This document shows positions 42,181 to 61,438 of a stretch of DNA of 64,000 nucleotides, piece by piece (position 1 is the first letter of the stretch; each line of letters begins with the position of its first letter). Made by a program: the position numbers and the translations under genes. Source of the stretch: Daucus carota subsp. sativus (lineage: Eukaryota > Streptophyta > Magnoliopsida > Apiales > Apiaceae); assembly GCF_001625215.2 (NCBI RefSeq), contig NC_030387.2, forward strand, positions 39,579,606 to 39,643,605, given 5' to 3'. A model generated the notes under the pieces. It was not told the DNA's origin. It worked only from the letters and a program-made list of their open reading frames with translations, and ran no database searches.

Positions 42181-43864
42181 AAATTTATTCTAGTATTAGA
42201 TGAGCAGCAAGTAAAAAATAAAATATTTACATACAATATTTTTATAAATTATTTTATCCAGGTTTATGAATTTATAAAGATATGTTATTTACATTGTAAT
42301 ATAAAAAATATTATTAAACATCAATTTATTTAATTTTCTCACTTTTTATGATAAAATTAGAGAAACATCTTTTTATTTAATTGTTAAGAGAATCAACTTT
42401 GACGGAAAATGCAAATTGAATAAGTATGAGTATTTAAGCGTTTTGGATGAAAACTAGCAAGGTGTAAAGTTAGTAAGTTCTTGAATTTTTTTTTATTTTT
42501 TTTTGAAGATAGTAAGCTCTTGATAATGTTGTTTATGTTATATTAAGTCAAAAAAAATAGTGTTTTTATGTTAATAATATACGATAATATTCATTATGCA
42601 TGTTTATCACAATAGTCAAAGTGACATCGAGGTATCCACTAGACTCTCCAATATTATACACAAAACGAAATAAAAATTTAGTGTTATGTTTTTATGTTGA
42701 ATACACGATAAGAAAAATACACTACATGAAAGTAATTTAGTGCCGTTTAAAAATCTAACCTTAGTAGATACATAACATGACACAAAGTACATAAATAAAT
42801 TTATATTAAATAATATTCATTTTATCAATATATTTCATATTAATAATCGACGATAACGTTCATTATGTCTATTTATTCCCCGATGTTTAATGTGAAGTCG
42901 AAATATTTAAACATACTAACACCATGACGTCAAATCTGACACTTTGTAATCCTTATTATTTGCAAAATTCGACACCCTGCAGCCGATTTGTGTAAAAGAG
43001 ATATGATGTTTGCATTATATAGAAAATACGACAACAACAATCTTATTGCATAGAAACTTGTCATATGAATTCTTTCTTACATATATGTCGTAAGAATCCT
43101 TTCATTTTCACATAACAGAATTAACAGTTTTGTTTGATCAATTTATAGTTACTTATCCGATATTCTTCAATTACAAATTCTTCTTCTGAAGTCTTACCCG
43201 ACAACTAATCTTACTTAATCCATACTCTTCAATATCTGTGATTTTATTTTATGTCATATATTTGGAGTTTTATGTATCTTTGCTTTTATATACTCGTAAT
43301 GTTTCATGCAGATAATATCATTTATATCATAAATATATGATAATGTATATTAGACTTGTCCATCATAGTAATTAAGGTGAGGCAGAGGTACTCAGAACAC
43401 TAAAAACTCAATCATATGTAGAATCTTGCACTCTATAGTCTGTATTAAATTATAAATATATAAAATCATAAACTACGGTCTGCATATATATGTTAAATCT
43501 GATATCCTGTAATTTATATTATATGTAAAATCTAACTCTACAAACCTAAATATTTTAAATATAATACTCCACGTAAGTATATATCCATATATAATGAGAC
43601 ACTCTGCCTCATTACACCAGAAATACGATATCTCGAAACAAATCCTGGGAGACCAAACTTAAGATTTTTCTTTCATATCAACAACAGTTTATTTAGTTTT
43701 ACTATATTATTTTAATAAAAACTTGAAAATTTCACAAATACACATAAAAGAAATTCAGTGCACACTCAAGTGATCACAAGAAAGATCCGGAACCGCAAAG
43801 AAACTCCCATTGATCACAAGAAAGATCCGGAATAAAAAAAACAAATTAACAGGAGCACACTGTC
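42181..43864. other. REF6-type upstream sequence without a full gene
   Basis: AT-rich spacer whose phrases (CATATATGTCGTAAGAATCC, AAATCTGACACTTTGTAATC) parallel the upstream regions of REF6 copies A and B. It leads into the TATA box and leader of the truncated remnant at 43.87 kb, so it is the copied promoter region of another REF6 unit. Confidence 0.5.
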
Positions 43865-44322
43865 TATATATTGCTGATACTAATACCTAAAACAAATCAC
43901 AATATGTACCCAGGCCCCAGCAGTCTCTCTTTCCTTTCACTCCGTCTCTTTCGTATCTCTTCCTTAAAGCCCCCTCTATCTGGCCCATCCGGAAGCTCCA
44001 CAAATCTTGTATGTGTTAATTTCTTACGATAGAACATAGGGTTTTCGATGGTTCAAAACCCTTCCTTTAACACCAGATCAGTTTCGTCCAACCCTCGAAG
44101 AGTTTCAAGATCCAATTGGTTTGCCGATTAGGGTGGTAAAACTTCTCTCCTTTTTTTACAGAATCCAAATTTTTATGTGTATCTGATGAAATTGGATGTA
44201 GATTTAGATGTAGCCTATATGATCACTTATAAGGTTATGAAGGTGTTTTTAATTTACTTATTTATATTAATTTTGCTCGTTAATAAAGACAGTTTATGAA
44301 GAATCTTGTCGGTGGTAAATCG

Positions 44323-44415
<93 letters not shown>

Positions 44416-44575
44416 CATGGGATTTCAAATTATAGGGCTTGTTGATATTAATCCATTTATCCTGATGAAGAATATATGTTCTAATAAGCATTTTGATTGC
44501 GTGACAGGGAAGAAAGAAGAATGTTCTTTCGACATGAGAACTGGTTGATCATATGGCGAGGGTAGATTGGTTGAT
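43865..44575 (+). pseudogene. Chimeric remnant: REF6 promoter and exon 1 piece joined to C3H43
   Basis: A TATATAT box at 43865, leader similar to REF6 (AAGCCCCCTCTATCTGGCCC) and then a damaged exon 1 piece at about 44040-44120 encoding TLPLTPDQFRPTLEEFQDPIG without the ATG region. At the word ATTGG the sequence changes to C3H43 intron sequence (CCGATTAGGGTGGTAAAACT, compare 40115-40135), then a TA microsatellite, then a CCCH 3 start (EECSFDMRTG) with an immediate stop at 44546. The join is consistent with short-homology recombination. It cannot encode either protein. Confidence 0.75.
44326..44411. repeat. (TA)n microsatellite
   Basis: An uninterrupted AT/TA dinucleotide run of about 86 bp, expected to be length-variable. 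It sits in the C3H43-derived part of the chimeric remnant. Confidence 0.95.
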
Positions 44576-45409
44576 CATATGGCGTATTCAGTTTTATGAT
44601 GTTGTAACAAGTCACACTTTCTTTTGGCTGTGTTTATATTCTCTCTTGATATGTGAATGCTAAATGAGCTGTAACTGTAAGATAGTTGAAATTATTGCCT
44701 GCAGGTTGAATCATAAGATATGTTTGTGTGTTTTGGTTACGGGAAATTTTTTGAAGTTATAAATGTCTCCTTTTCCGCCGTCAAAATTTCTAGATGTGGA
44801 TTTTATGAAGAAAAATAAGTTTGTCAACATTCTTGTTTTAAGTTCTGCGTGACAAACTTGGTGTGTTGAAATCATCATTGTTAATTTTCCCTTTGTTGTT
44901 TTTTATGTCTTGTAAAATAACCAAATAACTCAACAAAAATAATTAACTGAGGAAATAACCAAATACATGCATAATATTATAACCAAAACTGATAATCTGA
45001 AGATATATTTCTAAAATATCAACAATCACAATAATTCTTTCTGATTTAATTCATGAAAGATATATTTCTAAAAACTCAACAAAAACAATTCAACAATCAA
45101 CTATGAAGTAAAACTCAATCTTAATTTTTAGATAACAAATAATTAATAGCATAAACAAATGCATAATACCAGAACCAGAACTCACTATAATTTTTTCTGA
45201 TTTAATTCATGAAAAATATATTTCTAAGAATCAACAAAATATAATTAGCTATGATGTAAAATTCAATCTTACGTTCGAAAAATACAATATATCACAAGAA
45301 AGTAAAAAAAAATATACAGAACACCCTCTTTGTATATTAATGATTGTAAAATAAAAATCACATAATTTCGTATCAATTAAACCACCCAAGCACAATTATC
45401 ATTCTCTCC
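44576..45409. other. AT-rich spacer
   Basis: No coding frame. Contains a loose direct repetition of ATATATTTCTAAAAA...CAACAAAA and ATAACCAAATA phrases at about 44930-45260. No known element is recognised. Confidence 0.45.
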
Positions 45410-45560
45410 GTAGTCCACTGAGAAAACTTGAAGGAAAGGACACAAAATATATCAGCAAAATCTATTTCTTTTCGCTCTGTCTCTCTTCTTTGAAGCCCCT
45501 GTGTGTGGCCCTTTTGAAAGCTTCACAGATCTTCAATTGTTCAATTGTTTCTTGATATAT
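45410..45560 (+). pseudogene. REF6: REF6 leader remnant
   Basis: CGCTCTGTCTCTCTTCTTTG, AAGCCCCTGTGTGTGGCCC and GAAAGCTTCACAGATCTT match the leader of REF6 copies A and C in order. No exon 1 follows; the sequence changes to a hairpin and tandem repeats and only resumes as REF6 exon 7 at 46093. Together they are the two ends of a REF6 copy with its middle lost. Confidence 0.65.
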
Positions 45561-45571
45561 TACAATTGTTT

Positions 45572-45624
45572 CTTAGAAGATATAACAAGGCCGTCCTACC
45601 ACCTTGTTAATTATATCTTCTAAG
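45572..45624. repeat. Short inverted repeat
   Basis: CTTAGAAGATATAACAAGG pairs with CCTTGTTAATTATATCTTCTAAG (reverse complement identical except for four extra bases) across a loop of about 11 bases. It lies exactly where REF6 homology breaks off. Confidence 0.8.
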
Positions 45625-45668
45625 GTATATGTTTATGATCTTTATATTACATGGTCTTGGCACTTAGT

Positions 45669-46095
45669 AAATAAGATACTAATGTCCTAGGTATTTATAA
45701 ATAGTATACAAGGTCGGCTGGGTGGTGCAAGGTTAGATGAAAGCCATGAGATGAGAAGAGATGTGGAAAGGTCTAAAGACCATGGCTACAGGGTTTTTAT
45801 TGGAGAAATAAGTTACTAATATCCGAGGTATTTATAAGTAGTAGAAGGTGGGTTGTGCCCTGCAATGTTGATGAAATTCATCACAAGGGATCTGGAAAGA
45901 TTTGGAGACAAGACTACTACTTGGATTACGGTTTTTCTTTGGAGAAATAAGTTACTGGTGTCCTAGATATTTTAAGTAATTGATAAGATTGGTTGGGCCG
46001 GCAATATGAGATGATACCCATTTAAGAGATCTTGCTAATATTTTAGGTAATTATAAGGAGTTGACATTGTAGGCTGGGCCATATAAACTGAGATG
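45669..46095 (+). repeat. Degenerate tandem repeat replacing the middle of a REF6 remnant
   Basis: Units begin AAATAAGATACTAATGTCCT (45669), AAATAAGTTACTAATATCCG (45806), AAATAAGTTACTGGTGTCCT (45945) and TTGCTAATATTTTAGG (46032), giving lengths of about 137, 139, 87 and 64 bp. Shared words are AGGTATTTATAA, a GGTTGGGC-like box and GAGATG. No coding frame. Its origin is unknown. Confidence 0.65.
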
Positions 46096-46490
46096 GATAA
46101 ATGTATTATACGGTACAAGAGGACTTACAAAAATAAGCTGAAGGTAAAGCAGACTCCTCCGCCTGAACAGAACCATGACCAGGGCGCTGAAAAGTTTGAT
46201 GCTAATATGGAAGAGAGGTTTGAAGGTGGACCGAGCACTAGACTCAGGCCAAGAAAGATAAATCAGCCTAAGGATCCGAAACATATTACACACAAAGTTG
46301 TAGAAAAAAGATGATCTGAAGACATCCAGTATCAGAGCAAAATCGGCTTCTGGAATTCAGGCATCAGCTGGCCGAAGGTCCAAAAAGGCGGACGCAAAGT
46401 GTTCTTGTGACCATGAGGGTTGCATGATGAACTTTGGCTCCAAAACAGAGCTGGGGCTCCATGACAAAAATATCTGCTCAGTAAATTCCA
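46093..46490 (+). pseudogene. REF6: REF6 last-exon remnant with one zinc finger
   Basis: From 46093 the frame reads DKCIIRYKRTYKNKLKVK, then EGGPSTRLRPRK and HITHKVVEKR before a stop at 46312. After an extra base the finger linker continues (KTSSIRAKSASGIQASAG in a shifted frame) to CMMNFGSKTELGLHDKNICSV, where REF6 similarity ends. The first finger is present and fingers 2-4 are lost. It is clearly a pseudogene. Confidence 0.8.
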
Positions 46491-46692
46491 TCTCACATGA
46501 AAGGTCGCGACTCTCAACATATTCAATTCGGTAGACGAAAGTGATAATACCATAGTGTTTGTTTACACAACATTTGCTACATCTCGACCTTCACTGCACC
46601 ATATATGGCCTGTTGTAACAATTTTTTTCAATGTAACCATGCATTTCCCTGTTATGTGGTCGCTATTTTTAATATATTTTAATATTTTTTTT

Positions 46693-47874
46693 CCTTGATG
46701 ATTCCTCTCGATGGCATGTCTTCTGCCTTCAGCATGCTTTAGAAGTGAAACAGAAACTGGATGCGCTTGGGGGCATGCACATGTTACTCCTTTGTCATCC
46801 AGGTAAGTTATTAGTTTTGATAATTAGTACTTAATAATATGATTTAAAATAAATACTTGTGAATCTGTTGTCTGATATCCTTGTCAATATGATTATGAAT
46901 CTTTATAGTTTGTACAATGAAGCAAAAGCGGACCAGACACCTTCAAAAATTTCCAAAAATGAAACTAATTGCCATTTCTTACGTTAAAAAATGCAAGAAC
47001 CCAAGCCAAACCCTAAGACCGCAATTTTTATATATAACCCTGTCATCTGCTGTCAACCTGTATTCAATTACAGTAGAGAAGTAGAGAGATATCCTGTGCT
47101 CACAACTTTGCCCTCATTTCTTTGTAACGTTTCCTTTTGTTTTTTTTGGCAACTTCATTAGCATACAGAGAGTAAAATGCATTATATCTGTCGATGAAAT
47201 GCATACTGCCGTTACAATTTGGTGCATATGGCAACAAAATTTTTAAAATTAATCTACTAGATAGTACTCGTGCCTTCTCTGCTACCAGTCCTTTTATAAT
47301 ATTTAGCGATGCATATTTGGCAGATTATCCCAAGTTTTTGGCTGAAACAAAATTAATGGCTGATGAACTTGGGGAGGATCACATTTGGAGTGACATTTCC
47401 TTCAGGGAAGCCGGGGAAGAAGATAAGGAGAGAATCAAGTCGGCTTTAGATGGTGAAGGGTCCTTTCCTGGGAACGATGACTGGGCTGCCAAGCTGGGGG
47501 CTAATCTTTCTCGCAGTGCCAACCATAGTCGACATACTTCAGCTGACGTAACGCCTAGCAAATCTTCAAGAAGTCACACAATTTGCTTATCTTCTGAGAA
47601 AACCAAAGGCACATTGAAGATGAAGAGACTTGCTGACATTGAGCCTTCCTCAAGGGGCAAGTCTCCTGTAGCTGAAGAATCTGGAAAGGCCCCTAAAGAT
47701 CAACGTATTATTGTATACAAGAGGAGGAATAAGCTCAAGGTAAATCCAGTCCAGGAGGAGACTCCTCCACCTAAACAGGACCAGGACCATGGCACTGGAA
47801 AGTCGGAAGGTGGACCGAGGACTAGACTCAGGTCAAGAACAAGGAAGCACCCTCCAAAGAAGGCTACTCGGTGA
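46693..47874 (+). pseudogene. REF6: Orphan 3' end of REF6 copy A (copy D)
   Basis: Contains the second part of exon 7 (46693-46802), the intron, and the complete last exon (47324-47874), almost identical to copy A and also ending without C2H2 fingers (HPPKKATR). Exons 1-6 and the start of exon 7 are missing because the duplication breakpoint falls inside exon 7. The intron acceptor is TTGGCAG where copy A has TTTGCAG. Without promoter or JmjC domain it should be non-functional. Confidence 0.85.
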
Positions 47875-50800
47875 AAAGAGGACCTCGTTTCTAGTTTAAC
47901 ATGTCCTTGTAATTTCCTTCACATTACCGTTGATTCAGGCTGCTTCATTAAGCCTTTTCGGTTTCAGAATAGAATTTTCAGCCACAAAGGAATGTACATA
48001 ATGTTGTCTTACATTTTATATGAACCAAACTACATGATAAAAATTTGTATAGTTATGGACTATAGTTCTCATATCTTCTGTCTATTAATTTTTGTTATCT
48101 TGTCTATATGCCATGGATTTTGATAGATGGTTAAGCATGGTTTAAGTACACAATCACTGTACATTCTGCAAGCTAGAGCTGCAGGAGGTTTAGATATGCG
48201 GAGGTAATCAGGGAAGGATTCACATTGGGGCAAGGGGTACCTGCCATGTATGATATATATCATCCAGAAAATGTTAGTTATTGTCCGCCATCAAAGATGA
48301 CCTAAAATTGACATCGAGATCAGGTTTTTTCCTCAAAATAATTATCATTTTACCTGCTTTTGTGCCTCAATGTTTTCCAATATAATGTTTAAACTGATAT
48401 AATTAAAATCTCACGGCCGGTTATTAAGTTTAAATTTCCCCCATACTTCCCAATTTTATAGATTTGTCTTCCAGAGTTTGGTAGTAAATGTTGCATTACT
48501 TGGATGCCGCAACCACTTCTTTAGAAAATAATATATAAATAAGTGCTAGACTGATGCAAATATTTTTCTTATTTTATAATGTATATGTATATTTTGTAAA
48601 AGTAGAAAAATTAAGAACAAAACATTTTTTTTCACTTCTCAAATCTCATTACACGAAAAATCCGTAATATCAATTCTTTCCTCCATATAAAGAGTATTAT
48701 TTTCACCTTTCGCAACTAAAATTTAAATAACTTCTACAACATCATTTCAGAAAAATTATAGAGCACAAAGAAATATTAAAGATATTCAATGCACATCACA
48801 TGTATCATACACATATCCAAAATAGCAAACAAGAGAAAACACATGAGCATGAACAACATATTTTTAATTTAAAAAGAAATCTAAGATGATAATTACAAAG
48901 AAAAGTAGCACACAATCGTAAACAATTGAGATAAGACTAGTGATCAAATTTAATAAAATCAGCTCAAATCCTGCAGAACAAAAGACAGAATTTCATGCAT
49001 ATATTTTTTAATATTTGATGACAAAATCAGAAGTAGATGGCTCTACAATAAATAGAATAAAAATGACATTTATTTCATTGTCCTTATCTTATAACCCCCA
49101 TTCTTTCTTTACCTATTTGTAAACTTGTGGTAAGCCACCAGGACGTATTTATTGATTCCCCCATTTTTATTATATTGTTAAATAATAAATAATAAAAATT
49201 AGGTTATGTGATTCAAAGTTTAGTATGAGGAATTATAGTCGTTATATCTCTCAATACAAATAGTTCATAACCGTGAGTATCTATAGAAATAAAATTGTAT
49301 ATTTTGATACCTAAAATGTTGACAATGATTTAAGAATCAAATCATGTCAACAGTCTAATAAAATTAAAATTTTATGTTATTTTTACTTACAGAAAAAGAT
49401 AATATATTTTATATTATTTTTTAAAATTAATATTTTATAATTTATTATTAAATAAAATAAAATTATACTCCATATTAAATTATTCAAATATGTAAAATAT
49501 CAAATAAAACTTGTGCATTGACAAGTTATAAGTTTGGTTTCATTGTTTCACATGGCAAATAGGTCAATCATGGTAAACCCTTGGGTAAGGTCGAAGCCAA
49601 CCGACAAGTTAGAGCGAGGCCGACCTAGGGATTCTCCCGAAGATGGGCCGAGTTGGACTCTGATCAAGCGAGCCTGACCGAAGCCAGCCTGGGGACATGT
49701 TAGATGCCGGTGACAAATTCAAGTACCAGGAATAGTGGACTAAAACACAGCTCATATAGACGAAAACCTATTCTTTGAACACATGAAGACCACGTCTTCG
49801 TGGAGCAGAACAGGAAATTGGACTTCAACATTCACACCCCAGATTTTGCGAAACAACTTTTCCCACCTCCGATTCCCTTCAGCCACGACCGAAGGAGAAG
49901 AGAATGACTGGAATAAAAGAGCGAAACAACTTTTCCCACCTCCGATTCCCTTCAGCCACGACCGAAGGAGAAGAGAATGACCGGAATAAAAGAGCTAGCA
50001 GAGGTTTGTCTTCATATACTTCTATACACACACACACATAGCACTTGGAGTTATTATCTCACACACTTTTGAACCTAGTTACTATTCTCACATCGCAAGT
50101 GAATCGGGGTACGTCCTCAAGGAGAAAACTGGTTCCAGCACATGTATATGTAATTTTTAATAATATATAATCCACATTATGTATATAACACAACTCCATA
50201 TCATGTAATCTCATTTACTGAAAGTATGTCATCTCAAATCTTTTCTCCATATACGTCAAAGGATTCCTCCTACTTGTAAAAAAAATAATATCAAATCAAA
50301 TTATGCAAAGGTTTCATCTATTTATAAATATTTATTCAATATCCTTGGTTTTTTTTTGACGAATTATGCTTTTCACATCACCAAAAATTATATATGTTAT
50401 TTAATACTCTTCTATACCGACATGCACATTTTTCTCAAAGACTCTCTGCAAATCATATCTTTAGTCACATTCGTAAATTTGCATTACGTTGTATCTGACA
50501 CTTTGCAACCGTATCATATACGAAATTTGACGCACTACAACCTGATTGCAACCTAATATGTATATGTGAAATCTATGTAAAATCTGATGTCAACAAATAA
50601 GAAAGCTACAATCTTATTACGCGGGAAATTTGTCATATTAATTCTTTCATGCATCTATGTCTCGAAGGATTCCTTTTATTTGTATATAACAAAATTAACA
50701 CCCTAAAGTATATTATGTATTTATTTCATCTATTTACAATTATTCATCCAATATTCTTCGATGACAAATTCTATTTTTGAAATCTTGCAAACACTAATCT

Positions 50801-51792
50801 TTCTTAATCCGTACTCTTCAATATTGCCACACACATATTCTTTCCTCAAATACTATTTGCAAATCATAGTTTTCTGTCATATATTATGCAGTTTCGAAGA
50901 AAATTTCAGGTCATATGCTCTGCAACTTTTCAGCGGAGATGATATCATATATATTATCAATTTTTAATAATGTTCATTTTACTCGTTTATCATTCTAATT
51001 AACGTGGAGTCAAGATATTTAGAAATATTAATGAACTACGACTGACTATAGGTAGAATTCAAACCTCTCATTCTGTATTAAATATATAAAATCATAAACT
51101 ACAACTTACATGTTAACTATGATACTTTATAATTCTTATATATTATATATATATAGTCTGACACTCTAAAAGCTACATACTATGGAATTATATATAAATA
51201 CGATACTCTACGGTCTCATTATACCGAAAATTCAGAACCTCAATTTTTTCCTCCATGTCAATAATATTTCATTTACTTTCACGATATTTTTCCAATAAAA
51301 TTTTTAAATTTTCACAAATACATACGAAAGAAAGTAAATATACATTTCATTCATCACATAAAGATCCAAAATCAACAAACTAAAAGGACATATGATCATG
51401 AGTAACATATTTTAGTTTTCAAAAAATGAACTTGGAAGCTCTTTCACTCCTCTAAAGTGATAAAAAAAAATGATAGCACACAATCGTAAGCAATTGAGAT
51501 AAGAGTGCAAGCCAAATTCAATAAGATGAGATCCAATTCAAGAATAAAAGACGATAATACATACATATGATATTCAAAATTAATGATAAAATCACAAGTA
51601 GGTGGCTCAACACCAAACACAGTAAAAAATTACTTTCATTCTCATCATACTTAAATCTGAAATTCATTAAATAATCGCTTTTATTTGTAAAGTTTTGGCT
51701 AATACACATTCACACATCCCTAGTCTCTCTCTTTTCTGCGGGTAAAATCGAAAAGAAAAAAAAATTGAATCGAAAATGAGGAGCACCCTGTC
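47875..51792. other. Spacer between orphan D and REF6 copy C
   Basis: Parallel of 26649-30402. It includes the GC-richer patch at about 49570-50000 and REF6 upstream modules near 48885-49050 and 51440-51620. No gene is supported. Confidence 0.5.
49848..49993 (+). repeat. 73-bp tandem doubling, second copy only
   Basis: The unit beginning GCGAAACAACTTTTCCCACC occurs at 49848-49920 and again at 49921-49993 with few differences. The first segmental copy has a single unit (about 28657). It arose after, or was lost after, the 21.2-kb duplication. Confidence 0.85.
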
Positions 51793-51799
51793 TATATAT
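51793..51799 (+). promoter_or_regulatory. TATA box of REF6 copy C
   Basis: TATATAT in the same context as upstream of copy B. The leader of copy C keeps a 45-bp CT-rich stretch (51836-51880, with CACTCTGTCTCTCTCGTATC) that copy B has lost after 30445. Confidence 0.6.
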
Positions 51800-52001
51800 T
51801 ACCGGTACTAGTCCCCAAAAAAAACACAATATACCAGCACTGCTACTCTCTTTCTTTTCACTCTGTCTCTCTCGTATCTCTTCTTCAAAGCCCCTGTATC
51901 AGGCCCTTCTGAAAGCTACACATATCTTGTATGTATTAATTTCTTGATATATACATTTCTTTGTGTCTGTTTAATTGTTGTATCTTCTTGTTGTAAATTC
52001 A

Positions 52002-58441
<6,440 letters not shown>

Positions 58442-59486
58442 CTCGAAGAATGAGCATCGAAAGGCATGAAGAAACAGAGAAATGAAGCAAGTTAACATTA
58501 TCTAAGAACCTCGTTGCTCATGTGCAGAGGTAGGTGTAGTTTCTAGTTTAACATGTCCTTGGAATGTCTTTCATAATACAGTTGATTTAGCCTTCTTAAT
58601 TTCAGAAACAGGCTAATCAGTCACATTGGAATGTGCACAATGTTGTCTTAGATTAGATGGTCGAAATTTATTTATAATTCTGGAGTTTAGATCTCATATC
58701 TTGATATATCATAAATATATGTATTTTACTTTATTTTGTTATCATGTCTATATACCATGGACTGTTTCTGTACAGATATACGCACTACATACACCTGTGT
58801 TTTTTAGCTATGCATTTCATGTTATGTGATCAATTTATTATCAGTGTCATGCACCATAGTCACATATTTATGTGTAGGTTTTGTTTTATGAGTAAAAGCA
58901 TGGTGCTGAAATCGATAATCGGAGCTAATCGGTTGACCTGCCGATTCATGATTTATTGGGAATTATCGGAGTTTTTTTTTTTGACAAATTGGGGATTTTT
59001 AGTCAAATCGAGTGTAATCGATAAATCGATAAAATATTTCTTCAAGATTAATCAGGGATCTTCAAAAAAATCGGGATCTTCAAAATAGTGAGTAAAAGGA
59101 AAAAAGATAAGAAAGCATTTTCTTTAAAGAGAAAGTACATTATTATCCATGCATATTTTATTTTAATTTTTATTGTCAGGATTTTCCTTTTCTACTTTAT
59201 ATTCACACAAATACAATAAATACCTACATAATTAGAAGCAAAAGACAGGCATTTTGTTGCAGCAGAGCAGAAGTGTGTGAGCTTTTTTAACTAAAATTGT
59301 GTGGTGTTTTTTTGATGAGAAATATTTGGTGGGTGTGGAGGGTTATTAAAAAAAACCAAGAGCTTCAAATGAGTTTAATCACCCTGTAAAAAATGAAATT
59401 AAGCCAGAAGCCTAGAGCTAGGGTTTCAGAGTCTTGATTTTGGTTATCAAACCCTAGATAATGAATTAATTGGTGATCAAGAAGCT
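58442..59486. other. REF6-C 3' flank and spacer
   Basis: Parallel of 35160-36237, including the ATCGG-rich patch (58915-59090) with a small extra repeat (AAATCGGGATCTTC). No gene. Confidence 0.5.
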
Positions 59487-60910
59487 AGATGGGTTTAAGT
59501 GGTGAAGATGAGGGTTAGGAGTTGGTGCTTGCTATCGAAACAGAGAGGGGTTCTGATAATGGTGGGAACTTTGCGGAAGGAATTGGTGGTGAGAATAATC
59601 AAGGTGGTTTGGGGGGGGGGGTTTAGAGATGGTGATGAGTTTGGGAGTAAGTTGTGTGAGAATGAGAATCAAGTCGGTGATCGTGATTGGAAAGGTTTTA
59701 TTAATGATGAGGCGAAATTCGAAGAGAGAAAAAGCGAAAATTTAGGCGGTGTGGAAGGAAATGAAGGTCATTATAAGGAAATAAAGGAAGGGGGTGAGGG
59801 TAAGGACGGGAGTAAGTGGAGTGAGATTGAGAATGAAGGCGGTGATCGTGAATTGGAGGGTATTAAAAATGAGGCGGAAATCAAAGAGAGAAACTCTGAA
59901 AAGCGTAGTGTGGTGGAAGGAAATGTAGGAGACACTAAGGAGATGAATGAAGGGGAGGATAACGAGGGGAGTAAGTGGAGTGAGATTGAGAATGAAGATG
60001 GTGATCTTGATTTGGAGGGTATCAAAGATGAGGCGGAAATTGAAGAGAGAAACCTTAAAAAGATGGAAAAGAAGGTGCTTTTAAGGAAATAAAGGATGGG
60101 GATAAAGATGAGGGGAGTATTAGGAGTGAGATTGGGAATGAAGGCGGTGATTGTGATTTGAAGGGTATTGAAGATGAAATGGCAATCGAAGAGAGAGACC
60201 CTGACAATCGTAGTGTTGTGGAAGGAAATGAGATTGGGAGTAATTGGATTGAGATTGGGAATAAAGGTGGCGATTCTGATTTGAAGGGAAAAGAGGTCAT
60301 TGAGGAATATGAAGATGGTTGGGGTGTTGGGATGATATCATTGAGGACTATGAAGATGGTTGGGGTGAGAATTGGGATGATGGTGCTGTAAGAGCTAAAG
60401 CTAATCAGGAGCGACAGTGTTTTGATAACTATGAAAATGAGAGGGATATAAATGATAAAGGACCTCATTGGTATAGGAATGCTAAAAAGATTCAGGGAGC
60501 TCAAATGATGAAACTTTGGAAGGCGCATTATCCTTTGAGGCCTGATGTGGAAGCTTGTTCGTTAGAACTGGGACTTGCAGGTTTGGATCGAATTGCAAAT
60601 TTAATCATCCACTTGAGAGGAAAAACCAGGTATTATACAACTTTTGATTACTTCTACTAAACTAAGGGTTTATGTCAATAACTCTTAAAAGATATTGGAT
60701 ATAAATATATAAATTTGTGGTTTTGAGTGAAATTATTATGTATTGCTTCACTATAGCAACTTTTTTACTTTGGTTGGAGATTGTACAGAGAGTTTATTGC
60801 TTTGGTAGTCTGTCTATGTTAAACGTGTTTTGTTAACCTAAATATGAACTGCGAACTTTATGCAGGCTGTTAGGGATACATTTAAGCAAAAGGAGGAATT
60901 TTATGATAAT
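59487..60910 (+). pseudogene. C3H43: C3H43-like unit 1, second tandem copy, broken
   Basis: Same structure as 36238-37661 but more damaged at the start: codon 10 is a stop (GAGGGTTAGGAG against GAGGGTTTTGAG) and small indels follow. The acidic repeats stay open from about 59600 to 60092, and the same frameshift near 60060 and the same 7-base loss in the CCCH domain (about 60545) are present, so those breaks predate the segmental duplication. A G-run is three bases longer than in the first copy, keeping that local frame. Confidence 0.7.
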
Positions 60911-61438
60911 ACGAACTTTAGTATGTATTACATAAGGTTCTGGTTGCTTAGGCAAATTTTGAGATACTTTAAGTAGTTCATGGTCTGTGGCCTCAGCTGA
61001 TCCTTTAACTCTAGGAGACTTGCCTCTTTTGGTTGGCTCCGGATAATCCATACCCTTCCTCTTTAATGTTGGACTTAGGTTGGCACTCTAAGTGTTCATG
61101 GCCTCAGCTGATTAAAAAGAACCTTAGGCGATGAATAATCTTTCCAATAAAGACTTTCGATTTCCAAAGGACTTAAAACCCCCTTATCTATTGAACTTTT
61201 CTTGAAATAATTTCTCTCGAAAGACTTGGCCTTTGCTTCAAATTCCTCAACAGTGTAACTCTTCCCACTCTCCCTCACAGACTTGATCACAGGATGGCCT
61301 ATTCCTTGGCAAGAACCAATTTGCTGCACCCGGGTAGTGAATTCGCCTTTCGGGGAGGCAGAACAGGCCATTAAAGAAGTGTTAAGTTGCAGAAATGAGG
61401 CTTTCATCAAGGGCATGAAACAGGGGTAGTGATTTTAC
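60911..61438 (-). pseudogene. REF6: REF6 exon 1/exon 7 fusion fragment, minus strand (second copy)
   Basis: Parallel of 37662-38187, with exon 1 piece (SYTVEEFEAKAKSFERNYF, LEIESLYWKD) at 61416-61096 and exon 7 piece (MDYPEPTKRGKSPRVKG) at 61051-60915. The 106-codon exon 1 frame is still open. Left arm of the second fold-back. Confidence 0.8.

Noticed and set aside
44306..44548. 80-codon frame beginning MSVVNRKYIYIYI
   Set aside because: It is the translation of the TA microsatellite with short flanks; no coding signal.
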